A DNA stretch of 64,000 bases, from NCBI RefSeq assembly GCF_029392895.1, contig NZ_CP114200.1, forward strand, positions 6,578,501-6,642,500, written 5' to 3'. A model generated the notes under the pieces. That model did no database searches. It was given only the letters and a program-made list of their open reading frames with translations, and had not been told where the DNA came from. The stretch comes from Streptomyces sp. 71268 (GTDB lineage: Bacteria; Actinomycetota; Actinomycetes; Streptomycetales; Streptomycetaceae). Positions 17,383 through 26,439 of this stretch are shown here, piece by piece (within the stretch, counting starts at the first letter, position 1; every line of letters starts with the position of its first letter). The position numbers and the translations under genes are program-made.

Positions 17383-18156
17383 GTGTCAGACCCGTTGCGC
17401 CCCCGCGCATCCCTCCGTACCGCCGTGGTCTGGGATGTCCTCAAGGACGCCCTGGACCGCCGGGTCAAGGCCGAGCGACAGGGCGGCGATGGTGCGCGCG
17501 ACGCCCTGGACGTACTCGACACCGGCGGCGGGACCGGCAACTTCGCCGTGCCCGTCGCACGGCTCGGGCACCGGGTCACCGTGGTGGACCCCAGCCCCAA
17601 CGCGCTGTTCGCGCTGGAGCGCCGGGCCGCCGAGGCGGGCGTGGCCGACCGGGTGCGCGGCGTGCAGGGTGACGCGCACGGCCTGTTCGACGTGGTGGAG
17701 CGCGGCGGCTACGACGCGGTGCTCTGCCACGGCGTCCTGGAGTACGTGGACGACCCGGCCGAGGGCGTGCGCAACGCCGTCGCCGCGCTCCGCCCGGCGG
17801 GCGTGCTCAGCCTGCTCGCGGCCGGACTCGGCGGCGCCGTGCTCGCCCGCGCGCTGGCCGGGCACTTCACCGAGGCCCGGCAGGCGCTCACCGACCCGGC
17901 CGGGCGTTGGGGCGAGGGCGACCCGGTGCCACGGCGCTTCACCGCCGACCAGCTCTCCGACCTGGTGACGGCGGCCGGGCTGCGGGTGGGCGCGGTGCAC
18001 GGCGTGCGCGTCTTCGCGGACCTGGTCCCCGGGGTCCTGGTGGACACCGAGCCCGGCGCCATGGACGCGCTGCTGCGGCTGGAGGCCGCGGCGGCGGAAC
18101 AGCCGGCCTTCCACTCCGTCGCCACCCAGTTGCACGTACTGGCCGAGCGGCCGTGA
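17383..18156 (+). CDS. SAM-dependent methyltransferase, CmoM/SmtA-like
   Basis: Class I methyltransferase of 257 residues. SAM motif I is VLDTGGGTGNFAVPVARLG (glycines at 48-53), with the acidic loop VTVVDPSP and motif IV DAVLCHGVLEYVDDP. The arrangement continues through PAGVLSLLAAG, the HFTEARQALTDP segment, LRVGAVHGVRVFADLVPGV and a final ALLRLEAAAAEQPAFHSVAT. This parallels Escherichia coli CmoM (SmtA), which methylates carboxymethoxyuridine at the tRNA wobble position. The similarity was judged by eye and the substrate is therefore tentative. The GTG start is preceded by GAGGAG. Confidence 0.85.
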   Translation: MSDPLRPRASLRTAVVWDVLKDALDRRVKAERQGGDGARDALDVLDTGGGTGNFAVPVARLGHRVTVVDPSPNALFALERRAAEAGVADRVRGVQGDAHGLFDVVERGGYDAVLCHGVLEYVDDPAEGVRNAVAALRPAGVLSLLAAGLGGAVLARALAGHFTEARQALTDPAGRWGEGDPVPRRFTADQLSDLVTAAGLRVGAVHGVRVFADLVPGVLVDTEPGAMDALLRLEAAAAEQPAFHSVATQLHVLAERP

Positions 18157-18267
18157 TTCCGCGGTGAGCGCAGCCCCATCCGTCACTCGCGTGGGCTAGC
18201 GCGTGGCAATGGCCGTGAGACCGGCGTGCAGTCGACCACAGGCCACCCGATCAGCCCGTTCCCCCCG

Positions 18268-18273
18268 TATGAT
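18268..18273 (+). promoter_or_regulatory. isolated TATGAT -10-like hexamer
   Basis: A near-consensus -10 in the 304-bp gap between the methyltransferase and the DUF3040 gene, with no matching -35 hexamer. It may drive a longer DUF3040 leader transcript. Confidence 0.3.
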
Positions 18274-18380
18274 CGAAGGCACACGGTCCGGCATGGCGGG
18301 TCGGTGGGTGGGGAATGGACGTCTCAGAGCTATCAGGCACCACTGCGGTTCTGGTGGGTGAATTGGCGCAGAGGGGCGGG

Positions 18381-18409
18381 TTTCACGGGGGCGATTCCCT
18401 GCCTATCCT
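18381..18409 (+). promoter_or_regulatory. promoter of the DUF3040 gene
   Basis: TTTCAC at 18381-18386 and TATCCT at 18404-18409, spacer 17 nt. The expected transcription start lies about 45 nt before the GTG start, leaving room for the AGGAGG ribosome binding site. Confidence 0.5.
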
Positions 18410-18460
18410 GGAAGGGTCGCACCCCGGTCGCCCCCCGCGACCGACGAGTAGGAGGACTCC

Positions 18461-18868
18461 GTGCCGCTCTCGGAGCACGAGCAGCGCATGCTCGAGCAGA
18501 TGGAGCGAGCGCTGTACGCCGAAGATCCCAAGTTCGCGACAGCGCTTGAGGGTAGCGGCCTGCGCACGTACACCCGGCGACGGGTCTACCAGGCGGTCGC
18601 GGGTTTTCTGGTGGGCATCGCGCTCCTTATGGCTGGGATGGTCGCCCAGCAGATCTGGATCAGCGTCGTAGGCTTCCTCGTCATGCTGGGCTGTGCCGTG
18701 TTGGCCGTGACCGGCTGGCGCAAGGCGCCCAAGCCAGGCGAGCAGGCGCAGGGGACGGGTGGTGGCGGGGCGGCAGCGCCACGCAAGCCAAGTCGTCACC
18801 AGCGTCGTTCGATGATGAATCGTATCGAGGAGCGGTGGCAGCGCCGCCGCGACGAACAGGGTCACTAG
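18461..18868 (+). CDS. DUF3040 membrane protein
   Basis: Protein of 135 residues. The N-terminus PLSEHEQRMLEQMERALYAE is the family signature, followed by two membrane spans (about 48-66 and 68-86), a Gly-rich linker and the basic tail RKPSRHQRRSMMNRIEERWQ. DUF3040 proteins are found next to the dcw cluster throughout actinobacteria (Rv2169c in Mycobacterium tuberculosis). Their role is not established, but the constant position suggests an envelope or division role. The GTG start has AGGAGG upstream. Confidence 0.92.
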   Translation: MPLSEHEQRMLEQMERALYAEDPKFATALEGSGLRTYTRRRVYQAVAGFLVGIALLMAGMVAQQIWISVVGFLVMLGCAVLAVTGWRKAPKPGEQAQGTGGGGAAAPRKPSRHQRRSMMNRIEERWQRRRDEQGH

Positions 18869-18991
18869 GGACTCACCGCACTCCGTCAGCGCGAAGGCGC
18901 GGGTGTCCCGGACGACGAACCCCCGCCGACGCGGGGTCGGGCCCTTCGACCCGACTCCCGGATCACCACCCCTGAACCACGTTCACCAGCG

Positions 18992-19040
18992 AAGAGCTGT
19001 GGGCGGAGCACCGCACGTTGGCGGTCCCCCCACAGCTCTT
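18992..19040. terminator. bidirectional hairpin terminator
   Basis: 12-bp perfect stem AAGAGCTGTGGG (18992-19003) with its complement at 19029-19040, ending in TTTC on the plus strand. It lies between the DUF3040 gene and the convergent transglutaminase gene. The rest of 18869-19406 shows no gene. Confidence 0.65.
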
Positions 19041-19406
19041 TCGTATTCCGCCACGACGCCCGCGCGACGCGGGGTCCCACCGTCGCCGCGCCGCCGCGCC
19101 GGGACCGGCCACGCCCGTGAGCGGAACGCCGGGTGGGCGGGGAGCCGTGGTCACGTCATGGGCGCTGTGGTGCGGTGAGGGGACGGACGCGGGCAGGCCC
19201 GACGCGGACCGCTCGGAAGCGAGCGGCCGTACGGGCTCGCATACGGGGCCCGCGTTCGCGGGTCCGCGCCACCCGACCCGTCAGCCAACCGACCAGCCGG
19301 CACCCGGCCCGTCGGTCGGCCGAGCGGTCAGCCCCCCAATCCACAGCCAGCCACCGGGGTTGGCCCAGGCCGCCCGGCCGGCGTTCCGTCCGCCGGGCGG
19401 CCCGGG

Positions 19407-21836
19407 TCAGCCGCGCTGCCGGCTCGGGAAACGCAGGTTGGCGAGCCGGCGCTGCCACGCGGAGGCGCGCCAGCGGTCGAGCAGCTCGGCCCAGCGCCTC
19501 GCGGCCTGCTCGGTGATTCGCGATGCCGAGCGGGGCAGCAGCAGGGCGCGTAGCCTCGCGGGCTTGGTGGCTGCCTCGCGCAGTCCCGCCGCCACCAGCC
19601 GTACGTCCTCCGCGAGGCCCGCCGCCGGCCGTGGCCGTGGTGCGTACCAGGTCTCCTCCACCGCCGCCGCCACGCGGTGCGCGGCCTCCGCCGGTGGCCC
19701 GGTCAGCTTGCCCACGCCGACGACGCGGGCCGCGGCCTTGCGCGGGGTCAGCGAGTCGTCGGGGGGTATGCCGTAGTCCCAGCCGGTGTCCAGCAACTCC
19801 TGCCAGGCGGCCACCGTGCGCGCGGTGGCGGCCTCGGGGGTGCGTCCGGCCGACTCACCCAGCCGTCGCGACCGTATCCGCACCCGCCAGAGCAGCGGCA
19901 GCAGCGGGATGGTCACGGCGGCCAGGGCGCCCGCGCTGATCAGCGTGGTCCTGACCCAGGGGAAGCCGCTGTCCTTGTCGTCCTCGTCCCGTTCCTTGGG
20001 GGCGGGCCCGCCGCACTCGCCGAGCCGCTTCATGTCGACCGTGCAGCTCTCCGACGGCGAGGGACGGGTGGACGGCTCGGTCGAACGGGTCGGCCGCGGC
20101 AGCGGCTGGACCGAGCCGTCGTCGGAGGGGGTCTCCTCGATGGTGTAGTCGGGCTGCGTACCCCGGCTCGGCGTGGGCTCGAAGCGCGTCCAGCCGACGC
20201 CCTCGAAGTACAGCTCGGGCCAGGCGTGCGCGTCCCGCAGGCCCACCGACATGGAGCCGTCGGTCTGCGCGGTGCCCGGGGTGAAGCCGACCGCGACGCG
20301 CGCGGGGATGTTCAGCGTCCTGGCCATGGCCGCCATGGAGAAGGAGAAGTGGACGCAGAAGCCCTCCTTGTCCCGGAGGAAGCGGGCGATGGCCTCGCTG
20401 CCGCTGCCGGTCTCCACCTGGGTGTCGTAGCGGAAGCCGCCCTCGAGGGAGAACCAGTCCTGGAGCTTGACGGCCTGTTCGTAGGCGTTGCTCGCGCCCC
20501 GGGTCACCCTGTCCGCCGTCCGGGCCACGACCGACGGCAGCGAGTCGGGTATCTGGGTGTACTCGCGGAGCAGCTCCGGAGGTGGCGGTGGGGCCTGGGA
20601 GAGCTGGGCGGCGGTGGGGTCCACGGCCAGGCTGGAGACCGCGTACTGGACGCCGCGCGTGGTCTGTCCCCGGTCGCCGACGATGGTGCGGCCCTCCGGT
20701 TCGAAGCGCCAGCGCCCGTCCATGCGCACCTCGGACGCGGGGTAGGGCATCGGGAGCCAGTTCTGCGCGTACCAGTCGGCTGCCTGGAACTGGGTCTCGA
20801 CCGGGTTCGTGCGGATGTCGGGCCCCAGCCCCGCGGGGGAGGGGAGGATGTCGGGGACGTCCTCCACCGGTCGCTTCGACGGCTTCCACGAGGAGCCGTC
20901 GAAGTTGTCGAGCGCCACGATGCGCAGGTACATGTCCCGGGTCTCGGGGCTGGAGGTGCGGTAGCGCAACACCTCCTTGTCCTCCGGCTGGTTCAGGCTC
21001 TCGCGCAGTGACACCGCCGGGTCGACGCCCAGGACCGTGCCGCCGGTGCCGTCGCCCCGCCCGCGGTCGCCGGCCCGCTGGTCGAGCAGCCCGCCGTCCA
21101 GTGACGGGAGCACGGCCGGCACGGCCAGCGCGATGCCGAGCGCGAGGACGCCGATCCTGCGCCCCGTGCGCACCGGCGACAGGGAGGTGCTGCCCACGTC
21201 CAGGCCCGATGACGCCCGGCCCTGGCCGCGCGGGCCCGTACCGCCGGTGAAGACGCGACCCCACTGCGACAGCCGGTCGCGGCCCTCGGCCAGCAGGAGC
21301 ACGAGGTAGCCGGCGCCGGCCGCCAGGAACCACAGCCAGTCGAAGCCGCCGTCGGACAGGCCGGCCGCGATGGAGAACAGGGCGAGCAAAGGCAGCCCGG
21401 CGGGGGCGGCGCTGCGGAACGTCACCGCGAGCGCGTCCACCACCAGGCCGATCACGAGCACGCCGCCGACGAGGAGCAGCTCGATGCCGGTGGTGCTGGG
21501 CGCCGGTATGGCGTACCGCTCGACGTCGTCGACGCCCGTGCTGAGCAGCCGACCCAGTTCGCGGAAGGCGGCGGGGGCTGGCAGCACGCCCGCGATCGCC
21601 TGGTCCCGCGCGAAGGCCAGGGTCAGCAGAAGCAGCCCGGCCAGGGCCTGGGTCGCGACGGTCAGCGGGCGGGCCAGCGGAACCCGGCGGGCCAGCACCC
21701 CGATCACGGCCTGGACACCGAGCAGCACCATCGCCTGCAGGAGCCAGCCGGAGCCGTCCACGAGCGGCAACAGGGCGCAGCTCGCCGCCAGCGTGGCCAG
21801 CGTCGCACACAGCGCCAGCCGGGCGCTTCCACTCAT
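19407..21836 (-). CDS. membrane transglutaminase-like protein (TgpA family)
   Basis: Protein of 809 residues. Several N-terminal membrane spans (SGSARLALCATLATLAASCA onwards) form the TgpA/DUF3488 region, followed by an extracytoplasmic transglutaminase-like domain. There EGFCVHFSFSMAAMARTLNI carries the likely catalytic Cys494, and DAHAWPELYFEGVGW the His537. A linker rich in Pro, Ser and Thr, one more span (TTLISAGALAAVTIPLLPLL) and a cytoplasmic C-terminal domain complete it. The ATG overlaps the DUF58 stop as ATGA, which fixes the start. With MoxR and DUF58 it forms a conserved module thought to act in protein maturation or cell-wall modification. The substrate is unknown. Confidence 0.93.
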   Translation of the reverse strand: MSGSARLALCATLATLAASCALLPLVDGSGWLLQAMVLLGVQAVIGVLARRVPLARPLTVATQALAGLLLLTLAFARDQAIAGVLPAPAAFRELGRLLSTGVDDVERYAIPAPSTTGIELLLVGGVLVIGLVVDALAVTFRSAAPAGLPLLALFSIAAGLSDGGFDWLWFLAAGAGYLVLLLAEGRDRLSQWGRVFTGGTGPRGQGRASSGLDVGSTSLSPVRTGRRIGVLALGIALAVPAVLPSLDGGLLDQRAGDRGRGDGTGGTVLGVDPAVSLRESLNQPEDKEVLRYRTSSPETRDMYLRIVALDNFDGSSWKPSKRPVEDVPDILPSPAGLGPDIRTNPVETQFQAADWYAQNWLPMPYPASEVRMDGRWRFEPEGRTIVGDRGQTTRGVQYAVSSLAVDPTAAQLSQAPPPPPELLREYTQIPDSLPSVVARTADRVTRGASNAYEQAVKLQDWFSLEGGFRYDTQVETGSGSEAIARFLRDKEGFCVHFSFSMAAMARTLNIPARVAVGFTPGTAQTDGSMSVGLRDAHAWPELYFEGVGWTRFEPTPSRGTQPDYTIEETPSDDGSVQPLPRPTRSTEPSTRPSPSESCTVDMKRLGECGGPAPKERDEDDKDSGFPWVRTTLISAGALAAVTIPLLPLLWRVRIRSRRLGESAGRTPEAATARTVAAWQELLDTGWDYGIPPDDSLTPRKAAARVVGVGKLTGPPAEAAHRVAAAVEETWYAPRPRPAAGLAEDVRLVAAGLREAATKPARLRALLLPRSASRITEQAARRWAELLDRWRASAWQRRLANLRFPSRQRG

Positions 21837-23200
21837 GCCCAGCCTCCGTCCGCCGCACCGGGCGCCGTGACGCCGCCGTGCCGCGCTCGATACTGATCGG
21901 CCTGCCGCCACAGCTCGGGCAGCGGCGTGCCGGGAGCGACCGGCAGCGCCGCCCAGCCGGCGTCCCGCAACAGGCGCAGCCGCTCGTCGAGCTGGCGCGG
22001 CCGCGTCCACGCCCCGCCGCGCGCCCAGGCGGCGCCGTCGAGGACGAACGCCACGGCCACGCCGCTGCGCTGCCGCATCCTGGCGACGAGCATCGCCTGC
22101 TCCTCGTCCAGCTCGCCGAGGAACGCGACGAGCAGGCCCTCGTCACCGCCGCGCAGCACGTCGTGGGCGCGGGAGAACCCGGCGCCGTCCGAGTGCCGCA
22201 CGACCGAGAGCGTGTCCAGCACCAGCCCGGCGGCGTCCGCCGAATCGTGCGAGCTGGCGTGCCCGCCGGCGCCGTCGTGGCCGGGCACCGAACTGCCGGT
22301 GTCGGTGAGCAGCCGCACCGAGTAGCCGCGCTCCAGCAGGTGCACCGCGGCCGACGCCGCGCCGGAGACGGCCCACTCGAAGGGGGAGTCGGGGCCCGCT
22401 CCCTGGTGTGCCACCCGGCGGGTGTCGAGCAGCACCGTGCAGCGGGCGCGCTGGGGTTGCTCCTCGCGGCGCACCATCAACTCGCCGTAGCGCGCGGTGG
22501 AGCGCCAGTGCACCCGGCGCAGGTCGTCACCGTGCCGGTAGCCGCGCGGAATCACGTCGTCCTCGCCGGCCAGCGCCAGCGAGCGGTGCCTGCCGTCCCC
22601 GTACCCCGCGGCCTCGCCCGACAGTCGCACGGGGGGAAGGGGCTCGGCCCGCGGCACCACCGTGAGCGTGTCGTAGCCACTGAAGGCACGGGTCAGCTCG
22701 CACATCCCGAACGGGTCGGTCAGCCGCAGTTGCAGGGGCCCCAGCGGATAGCGCCCGCGCAGGTCGGAGCGGACCCGGTAGGAGACCTCGCGCCGACCGC
22801 CCGTCTCGACGCGGTCGAGGACGAAGCGGGGCCTGGGCCCCAGCACGTACGGCACCCGGTCCTGGAGCATCAACACGCCCGTGGGCAGCCGGGACACGTT
22901 GTCGATCCGCAACTGCACCCTGGCCTCCGAGCCCGCCGGCACCCGGCCCGGGTCCAGCCGCCGGCTGCCGGCCACCCGGTACCTGGTGCGGTAGACCACG
23001 GCCACGCAGACCAGCGGCAGCGCGATCAGCAGCAGCCCGACGCGCAACAGGTCCGCCTGGCCGAGCACGAAGCTGCACAACGCCGCGGCCACACCGGCGG
23101 CGAGGAAGGACCTGCCGCGCGTCGTCAACCCGGCGAGCGCCGCGTGCACACCCCCAAGCCCGGGGTCCCGATCCACCGACGTCCCCCCGGCGGACATCAC
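21833..23200 (-). CDS. DUF58 domain protein
   Basis: Protein of 455 residues. Two membrane spans near the N-terminus (about 30-70) precede a beta-rich region and the DUF58 core DDVIPRGYRHGDDLRRVHW followed by RSTARYGELMVRREE, which resembles a von Willebrand A-type fold. It starts at GTG overlapping the moxR stop by 4 nt; the ATG one codon later is also possible. It is the middle gene of the operon moxR-DUF58-transglutaminase. In other bacteria DUF58/BatA-like proteins are partners of MoxR ATPases. Confidence 0.93.
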   Translation of the reverse strand: MMSAGGTSVDRDPGLGGVHAALAGLTTRGRSFLAAGVAAALCSFVLGQADLLRVGLLLIALPLVCVAVVYRTRYRVAGSRRLDPGRVPAGSEARVQLRIDNVSRLPTGVLMLQDRVPYVLGPRPRFVLDRVETGGRREVSYRVRSDLRGRYPLGPLQLRLTDPFGMCELTRAFSGYDTLTVVPRAEPLPPVRLSGEAAGYGDGRHRSLALAGEDDVIPRGYRHGDDLRRVHWRSTARYGELMVRREEQPQRARCTVLLDTRRVAHQGAGPDSPFEWAVSGAASAAVHLLERGYSVRLLTDTGSSVPGHDGAGGHASSHDSADAAGLVLDTLSVVRHSDGAGFSRAHDVLRGGDEGLLVAFLGELDEEQAMLVARMRQRSGVAVAFVLDGAAWARGGAWTRPRQLDERLRLLRDAGWAALPVAPGTPLPELWRQADQYRARHGGVTAPGAADGGWA

Positions 23201-24195
23201 GCCCTCCGGGCGCCCGGAGGCTGCTGACCGTACGGCGAGGGCACCGGCGTACGGTGCAGGATCTCGGCTATGACCTGCTCCGAGGTACGGCGGCCCAGCT
23301 GGGCCTGGGCCGTGGGCAGCAGGCGGTGCGCCAGCACGGGGACGGCCAGGGCCTGCACGTCGTCCGGGAGCACGTACTCCCGGCCGGCGAGCGCCGCGGC
23401 CGCCTTCGCGGCGCGCACCAGGTGCAGCGTGGCCCGAGGTGACGCGCCGAGCCGCAGCTCCGGGTGGTGTCGCGTGGCGCCGACGAGCTCCACGGCGTAA
23501 CGCCGCACGGGCTCGGCCACGTGCACCGTGCGCACCGCGTCGACCAGCTTGACGATGTCGTGCGCGTGCGCCACCGGCCGCATGTCGTCCAGCGGGGAGA
23601 CGCCGCCGTGCACGTCGAGCATCTGGAGCTCCGCCTCGGGGTGCGGGTAGCCGATCGACACCCGGGCCATGAAGCGGTCCCGCTGCGCCTCCGGCAGGGG
23701 GTACGTGCCCTCCATCTCGACCGGGTTCTGGGTGGCGATGACCATGAAGGGGCTCGGCAGTTCGTACGTCTCGCCGTCCATGGTGACCTGCCGCTCCTCC
23801 ATCGATTCGAGGAGGGCCGACTGCGTCTTGGGGGAGGCGCGGTTGATCTCGTCGCCGATGACGATCTGCGCGAAGATCGCGCCCGGCTTGAACTCGAACT
23901 CCTTGCGCTGCTGGTCGTAGATGCTCACCCCGGTGATGTCCGACGGGAGCAGGTCGGGGGTGAACTGGATGCGCCGCACCGAGCAGTCGATGGAGCGCGC
24001 GAGCGCCTTGGCGAGCATCGTCTTGCCCACGCCCGGCACGTCTTCGATCAGCAGGTGCCCCTCGGCGAGCAGCACGGTCAGCGAAAGGCGTACGACCTCG
24101 GGCTTGCCCTCGATCACTTCCTCCACCGACCTGCGGACTCGATCCGCTGTGGCGGTCAGATCGGTGAGGCTCGTTCGATCCTCATAGGTCGTCAC
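23197..24195 (-). CDS. MoxR-family AAA+ ATPase
   Basis: Chaperone-type AAA+ ATPase of 332 residues. Walker A EDVPGVGKTMLAKALAR is at about 51-67, Walker B is IVIGDEINRASPKTQSALLE, sensor 1 is PFMVIATQNP, and the arginine-finger region is LPEAQRDRFM. The C-terminal helical lid contains LGASPRATLHLVRAAKA. The GTG start follows GAGGAGG at the right distance and restores the usual length. It is the first gene of the three-gene operon. MoxR proteins are thought to help assemble or activate complexes containing VWA-type partners such as DUF58 proteins. Confidence 0.95.
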   Translation of the reverse strand: MTTYEDRTSLTDLTATADRVRRSVEEVIEGKPEVVRLSLTVLLAEGHLLIEDVPGVGKTMLAKALARSIDCSVRRIQFTPDLLPSDITGVSIYDQQRKEFEFKPGAIFAQIVIGDEINRASPKTQSALLESMEERQVTMDGETYELPSPFMVIATQNPVEMEGTYPLPEAQRDRFMARVSIGYPHPEAELQMLDVHGGVSPLDDMRPVAHAHDIVKLVDAVRTVHVAEPVRRYAVELVGATRHHPELRLGASPRATLHLVRAAKAAAALAGREYVLPDDVQALAVPVLAHRLLPTAQAQLGRRTSEQVIAEILHRTPVPSPYGQQPPGARRA

Positions 24196-24334
24196 CCGGC
24201 CCTCCTCGGCCCGTTCCCCGAGCCGCGTCCACGCCGTGGACCGGCCCACCCCAAACACCGACACCACTCCACGGTGGCGGGGCGTGATGTCACGTAGGCA
24301 TTCTTGCCGCCCTTGCCACTGCCCGTCACTCGCC

Positions 24335-24343
24335 TGTGGATAA
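24335..24343. promoter_or_regulatory. single perfect DnaA-box-like 9-mer
   Basis: TGTGGATAA, the complement of TTATCCACA, the consensus DnaA box. It lies in the 344-bp gap upstream of moxR, about 140 bp from its start. No second box, AT-rich element or origin structure is seen, so a regulatory or titration site, or chance, is more likely than an origin. The rest of the gap shows no gene. Confidence 0.4.
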
Positions 24344-24539
24344 CCCGGGGCGAAATGCCGGACGTGGGGGCGTTGCGGCGGATTCGACTGTGCTGTTTTG
24401 GTGCCTTCACCGAGATCGCCACCCGTGGCCGCGCGGCGCGCGTGGCCCGGCCGCCTGGCGGGCTCGTCATGATCGCAGGTTCCCCGCGCGACGAGGTGGT
24501 CGGGTGGGCGACTCGGGCGGCCAAGCTCGGGCGCGTGGT

Positions 24540-25097
24540 TCAGGGACGCGGGCTGATCTCCCGAAGCAGCCCGGTGGTCACGTCGAAGACGAAGCCGCGT
24601 ACGTCGTCGGTGTGCGGCAGGAACGGCGACGTGCGTACCCGCTGCATCGACTGCCGCACGTCCCCGTCCAGGTCGCGGAACGCCTCGACCGCCCACGCGG
24701 GGCGCTGGCCGACCTCTTCCTCGATCTCGTGCCGGAAGTCCTCGGTCAGGCTGAGCAGACCACAGCCGGTGTGGTGGATCAGCACCACGCTGCGGGTGCC
24801 CAGCGCCCGCTGGCTGATCGTCAGCGAGCGGATGATGTCATCGGTGACCACACCGCCCGCGTTGCGGATCGTGTGACAGTCGCCCAGTTCGAGACCCAGT
24901 GCCGCGTGCAGGTCGATGCGGGCGTCCATGCAGGCGACGACCGCGACGCGCCGCACCGGGCGGGCGTCCATGCCGGGATCGGTGAACGTGGCGGCGTAGC
25001 GCTGGTTGGCGGCGACGAGGGCGTCGGTCACCGTTCCCACGGCGGCACTGTCACTGTCAGGGGAAGAGTTCAGCGGTGAGGGCGCAGATGTCGACAT
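24540..25097 (-). CDS. beta-class carbonic anhydrase
   Basis: Zinc enzyme of 185 residues interconverting CO2 and bicarbonate. The zinc ligands are visible: Cys56 and the Asp58-Arg60 dyad in VAVVACMDAR, and His109 with Cys112 in VLIHHTGC. DCHTIRNAGG and the helix DDIIRSLTISQRALG are family-typical. The short form with a long helical insert matches the mycobacterial Rv1284-like subclass. The ATG has no Shine-Dalgarno; TACGGT 6 nt upstream suggests another leaderless message. It is transcribed away from the dcw cluster. Confidence 0.93.
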   Translation of the reverse strand: MSTSAPSPLNSSPDSDSAAVGTVTDALVAANQRYAATFTDPGMDARPVRRVAVVACMDARIDLHAALGLELGDCHTIRNAGGVVTDDIIRSLTISQRALGTRSVVLIHHTGCGLLSLTEDFRHEIEEEVGQRPAWAVEAFRDLDGDVRQSMQRVRTSPFLPHTDDVRGFVFDVTTGLLREISPRP

Positions 25098-25256
25098 GGC
25101 ACGACCGTAACCGGCGCCGGACCGAAACGCCGCGAGAGGGTGGGGTAAAGCCGATCAACCAGGCTCCGTGTGAGGTAACCCACAGGGAGTGGTTGGCTGC
25201 TCCCAACGAGTGAATCGGGCGGCGAAGAACAGGCGGGAGACGCGCTGGCCAGTTGG

Positions 25257-25284
25257 TTGACCGAAGGGACGAGTGGACTAAAGT
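25257..25284 (+). promoter_or_regulatory. promoter at the head of the dcw cluster
   Basis: TTGACC at 25257-25262 and TAAAGT at 25279-25284 with a 16-nt spacer, close to the housekeeping consensus. It would give a leader of about 185 nt before rsmH. No mraZ gene lies in this gap. Confidence 0.6.
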
Positions 25285-25479
25285 GACGCGAAGTGGGAGA
25301 CGTGTCGCTCCCCTCGCATCGACAAATCTCCCGCGTGTGCGGCGTGTACGTGCCACTCGGCCTCCTCCCGCTCCCGGCCGCCTGACGTCACTTCCCCGGC
25401 GCCAGTAGGCCGCTTCCCCTTCAGCGAGCGGGCGGGGACCCGGCGGCACGTGACCCCCTCACCCTCTCTGGAAGGGCGC

Positions 25480-26439
25480 ATGAGCAGCAACGCTCTCCAC
25501 GTTCCCGTGATGCTCCAGCGCTGTCTGGATCTGCTCGCTCCGGCGCTCGCCGAGCCAGGGGCGGTGGTGGTGGACTGCACGCTGGGGCTCGGCGGGCACA
25601 GCGAGGCCCTGCTCACCACCTTCCCCGCCGCCCGGCTCATCGCGCTCGACCGCGACCCGGCCGCGCTCAGGCTCGCCGGCGAGCGGCTGGCCCCGTACGG
25701 CGACCGCGCCACGTTGGTGTACGCGATCTACGACGAGCTGCCCGAGGTCCTCGACCGGGTGGGCGTACCCCGCGTGCAGGGCGTCCTCTTCGACCTCGGC
25801 GTGTCCTCCATGCAGTTGGACGAGGCCGACCGCGGCTTCGCCTACGCCCAGGACGCCCCGCTCGACATGCGGATGGACCAGAGCACCGGCATCAGCGCCG
25901 CCGAGGTGCTCAACACCTACCCGCCGGGCGACCTGGTGCGGGTGCTGCGCACGTACGGGGAGGAGAAGTTCGCGCGCAAGATCGTGGAGGCCGTGGTGCG
26001 CGAGCGCGCGAAGGAACCCTTCGCCAACAGCGCGCGCCTCGTCGAGTTGATCCGCGACGCGCTGCCCCAGGCCGCCAAGCGCACCGGCGGCAACCCCGCC
26101 AAGCGCACTTTCCAGGCGCTGCGCATCGAGGTCAACGGCGAGCTGCGGAGCGTCGAGCGCGCCATCCCGGCGGCCGTGTCCCGCCTCGCCGTCGGCGGCC
26201 GGATCGCCGTACTCGCCTACCACTCCCTCGAAGACCGGCTGGTCAAGCAGGTGTTCGCGGCCGGAGCCACCAGCACGGCGCCGCCCGGGCTGCCCGTCGT
26301 GCCCGAGCAGTACCAGCCACGCCTCAAACTCCTCACGCGCGGGGCCGAGCTGCCCACCGAGGAAGAGGTGGCCGAGAACCGGCGCGCCGCCCCGGCCCGA
26401 CTGCGAGGTGCGCAGCGCATTCGCGAGGAGGCCCCGTGA
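25480..26439 (+). CDS. rsmH: 16S rRNA m4C1402 methyltransferase RsmH
   Basis: SAM-dependent enzyme (MraW) that N4-methylates C1402 of 16S rRNA; first gene of the dcw cluster. It has 319 residues. Motifs: [13 protein letters not shown], the SAM site [66 protein letters not shown]. The ATG at 25480 was preferred over an upstream GTG at 25450 because HVPVML lies near the N-terminus in the family and GGAAGG is 7 nt upstream. Its stop overlaps the ftsL start by 4 nt. Confidence 0.96.
   Translation: MSSNALHVPVMLQRCLDLLAPALAEPGAVVVDCTLGLGGHSEALLTTFPAARLIALDRDPAALRLAGERLAPYGDRATLVYAIYDELPEVLDRVGVPRVQGVLFDLGVSSMQLDEADRGFAYAQDAPLDMRMDQSTGISAAEVLNTYPPGDLVRVLRTYGEEKFARKIVEAVVRERAKEPFANSARLVELIRDALPQAAKRTGGNPAKRTFQALRIEVNGELRSVERAIPAAVSRLAVGGRIAVLAYHSLEDRLVKQVFAAGATSTAPPGLPVVPEQYQPRLKLLTRGAELPTEEEVAENRRAAPARLRGAQRIREEAP

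Noticed and set aside
18315..18671. Plus-strand frame starting MDVSELSGTTAVLVGE before the DUF3040 gene
   Set aside because: It has a fair start and ordinary composition for the first 40 residues, but then turns into Arg/Ser-rich sequence and overlaps the well-supported DUF3040 gene in another frame. Kept as leader DNA.
24335..24343. Replication origin near 24.3 kb
   Set aside because: Only one DnaA-box-like 9-mer, no AT-rich region and no dnaA/dnaN nearby.
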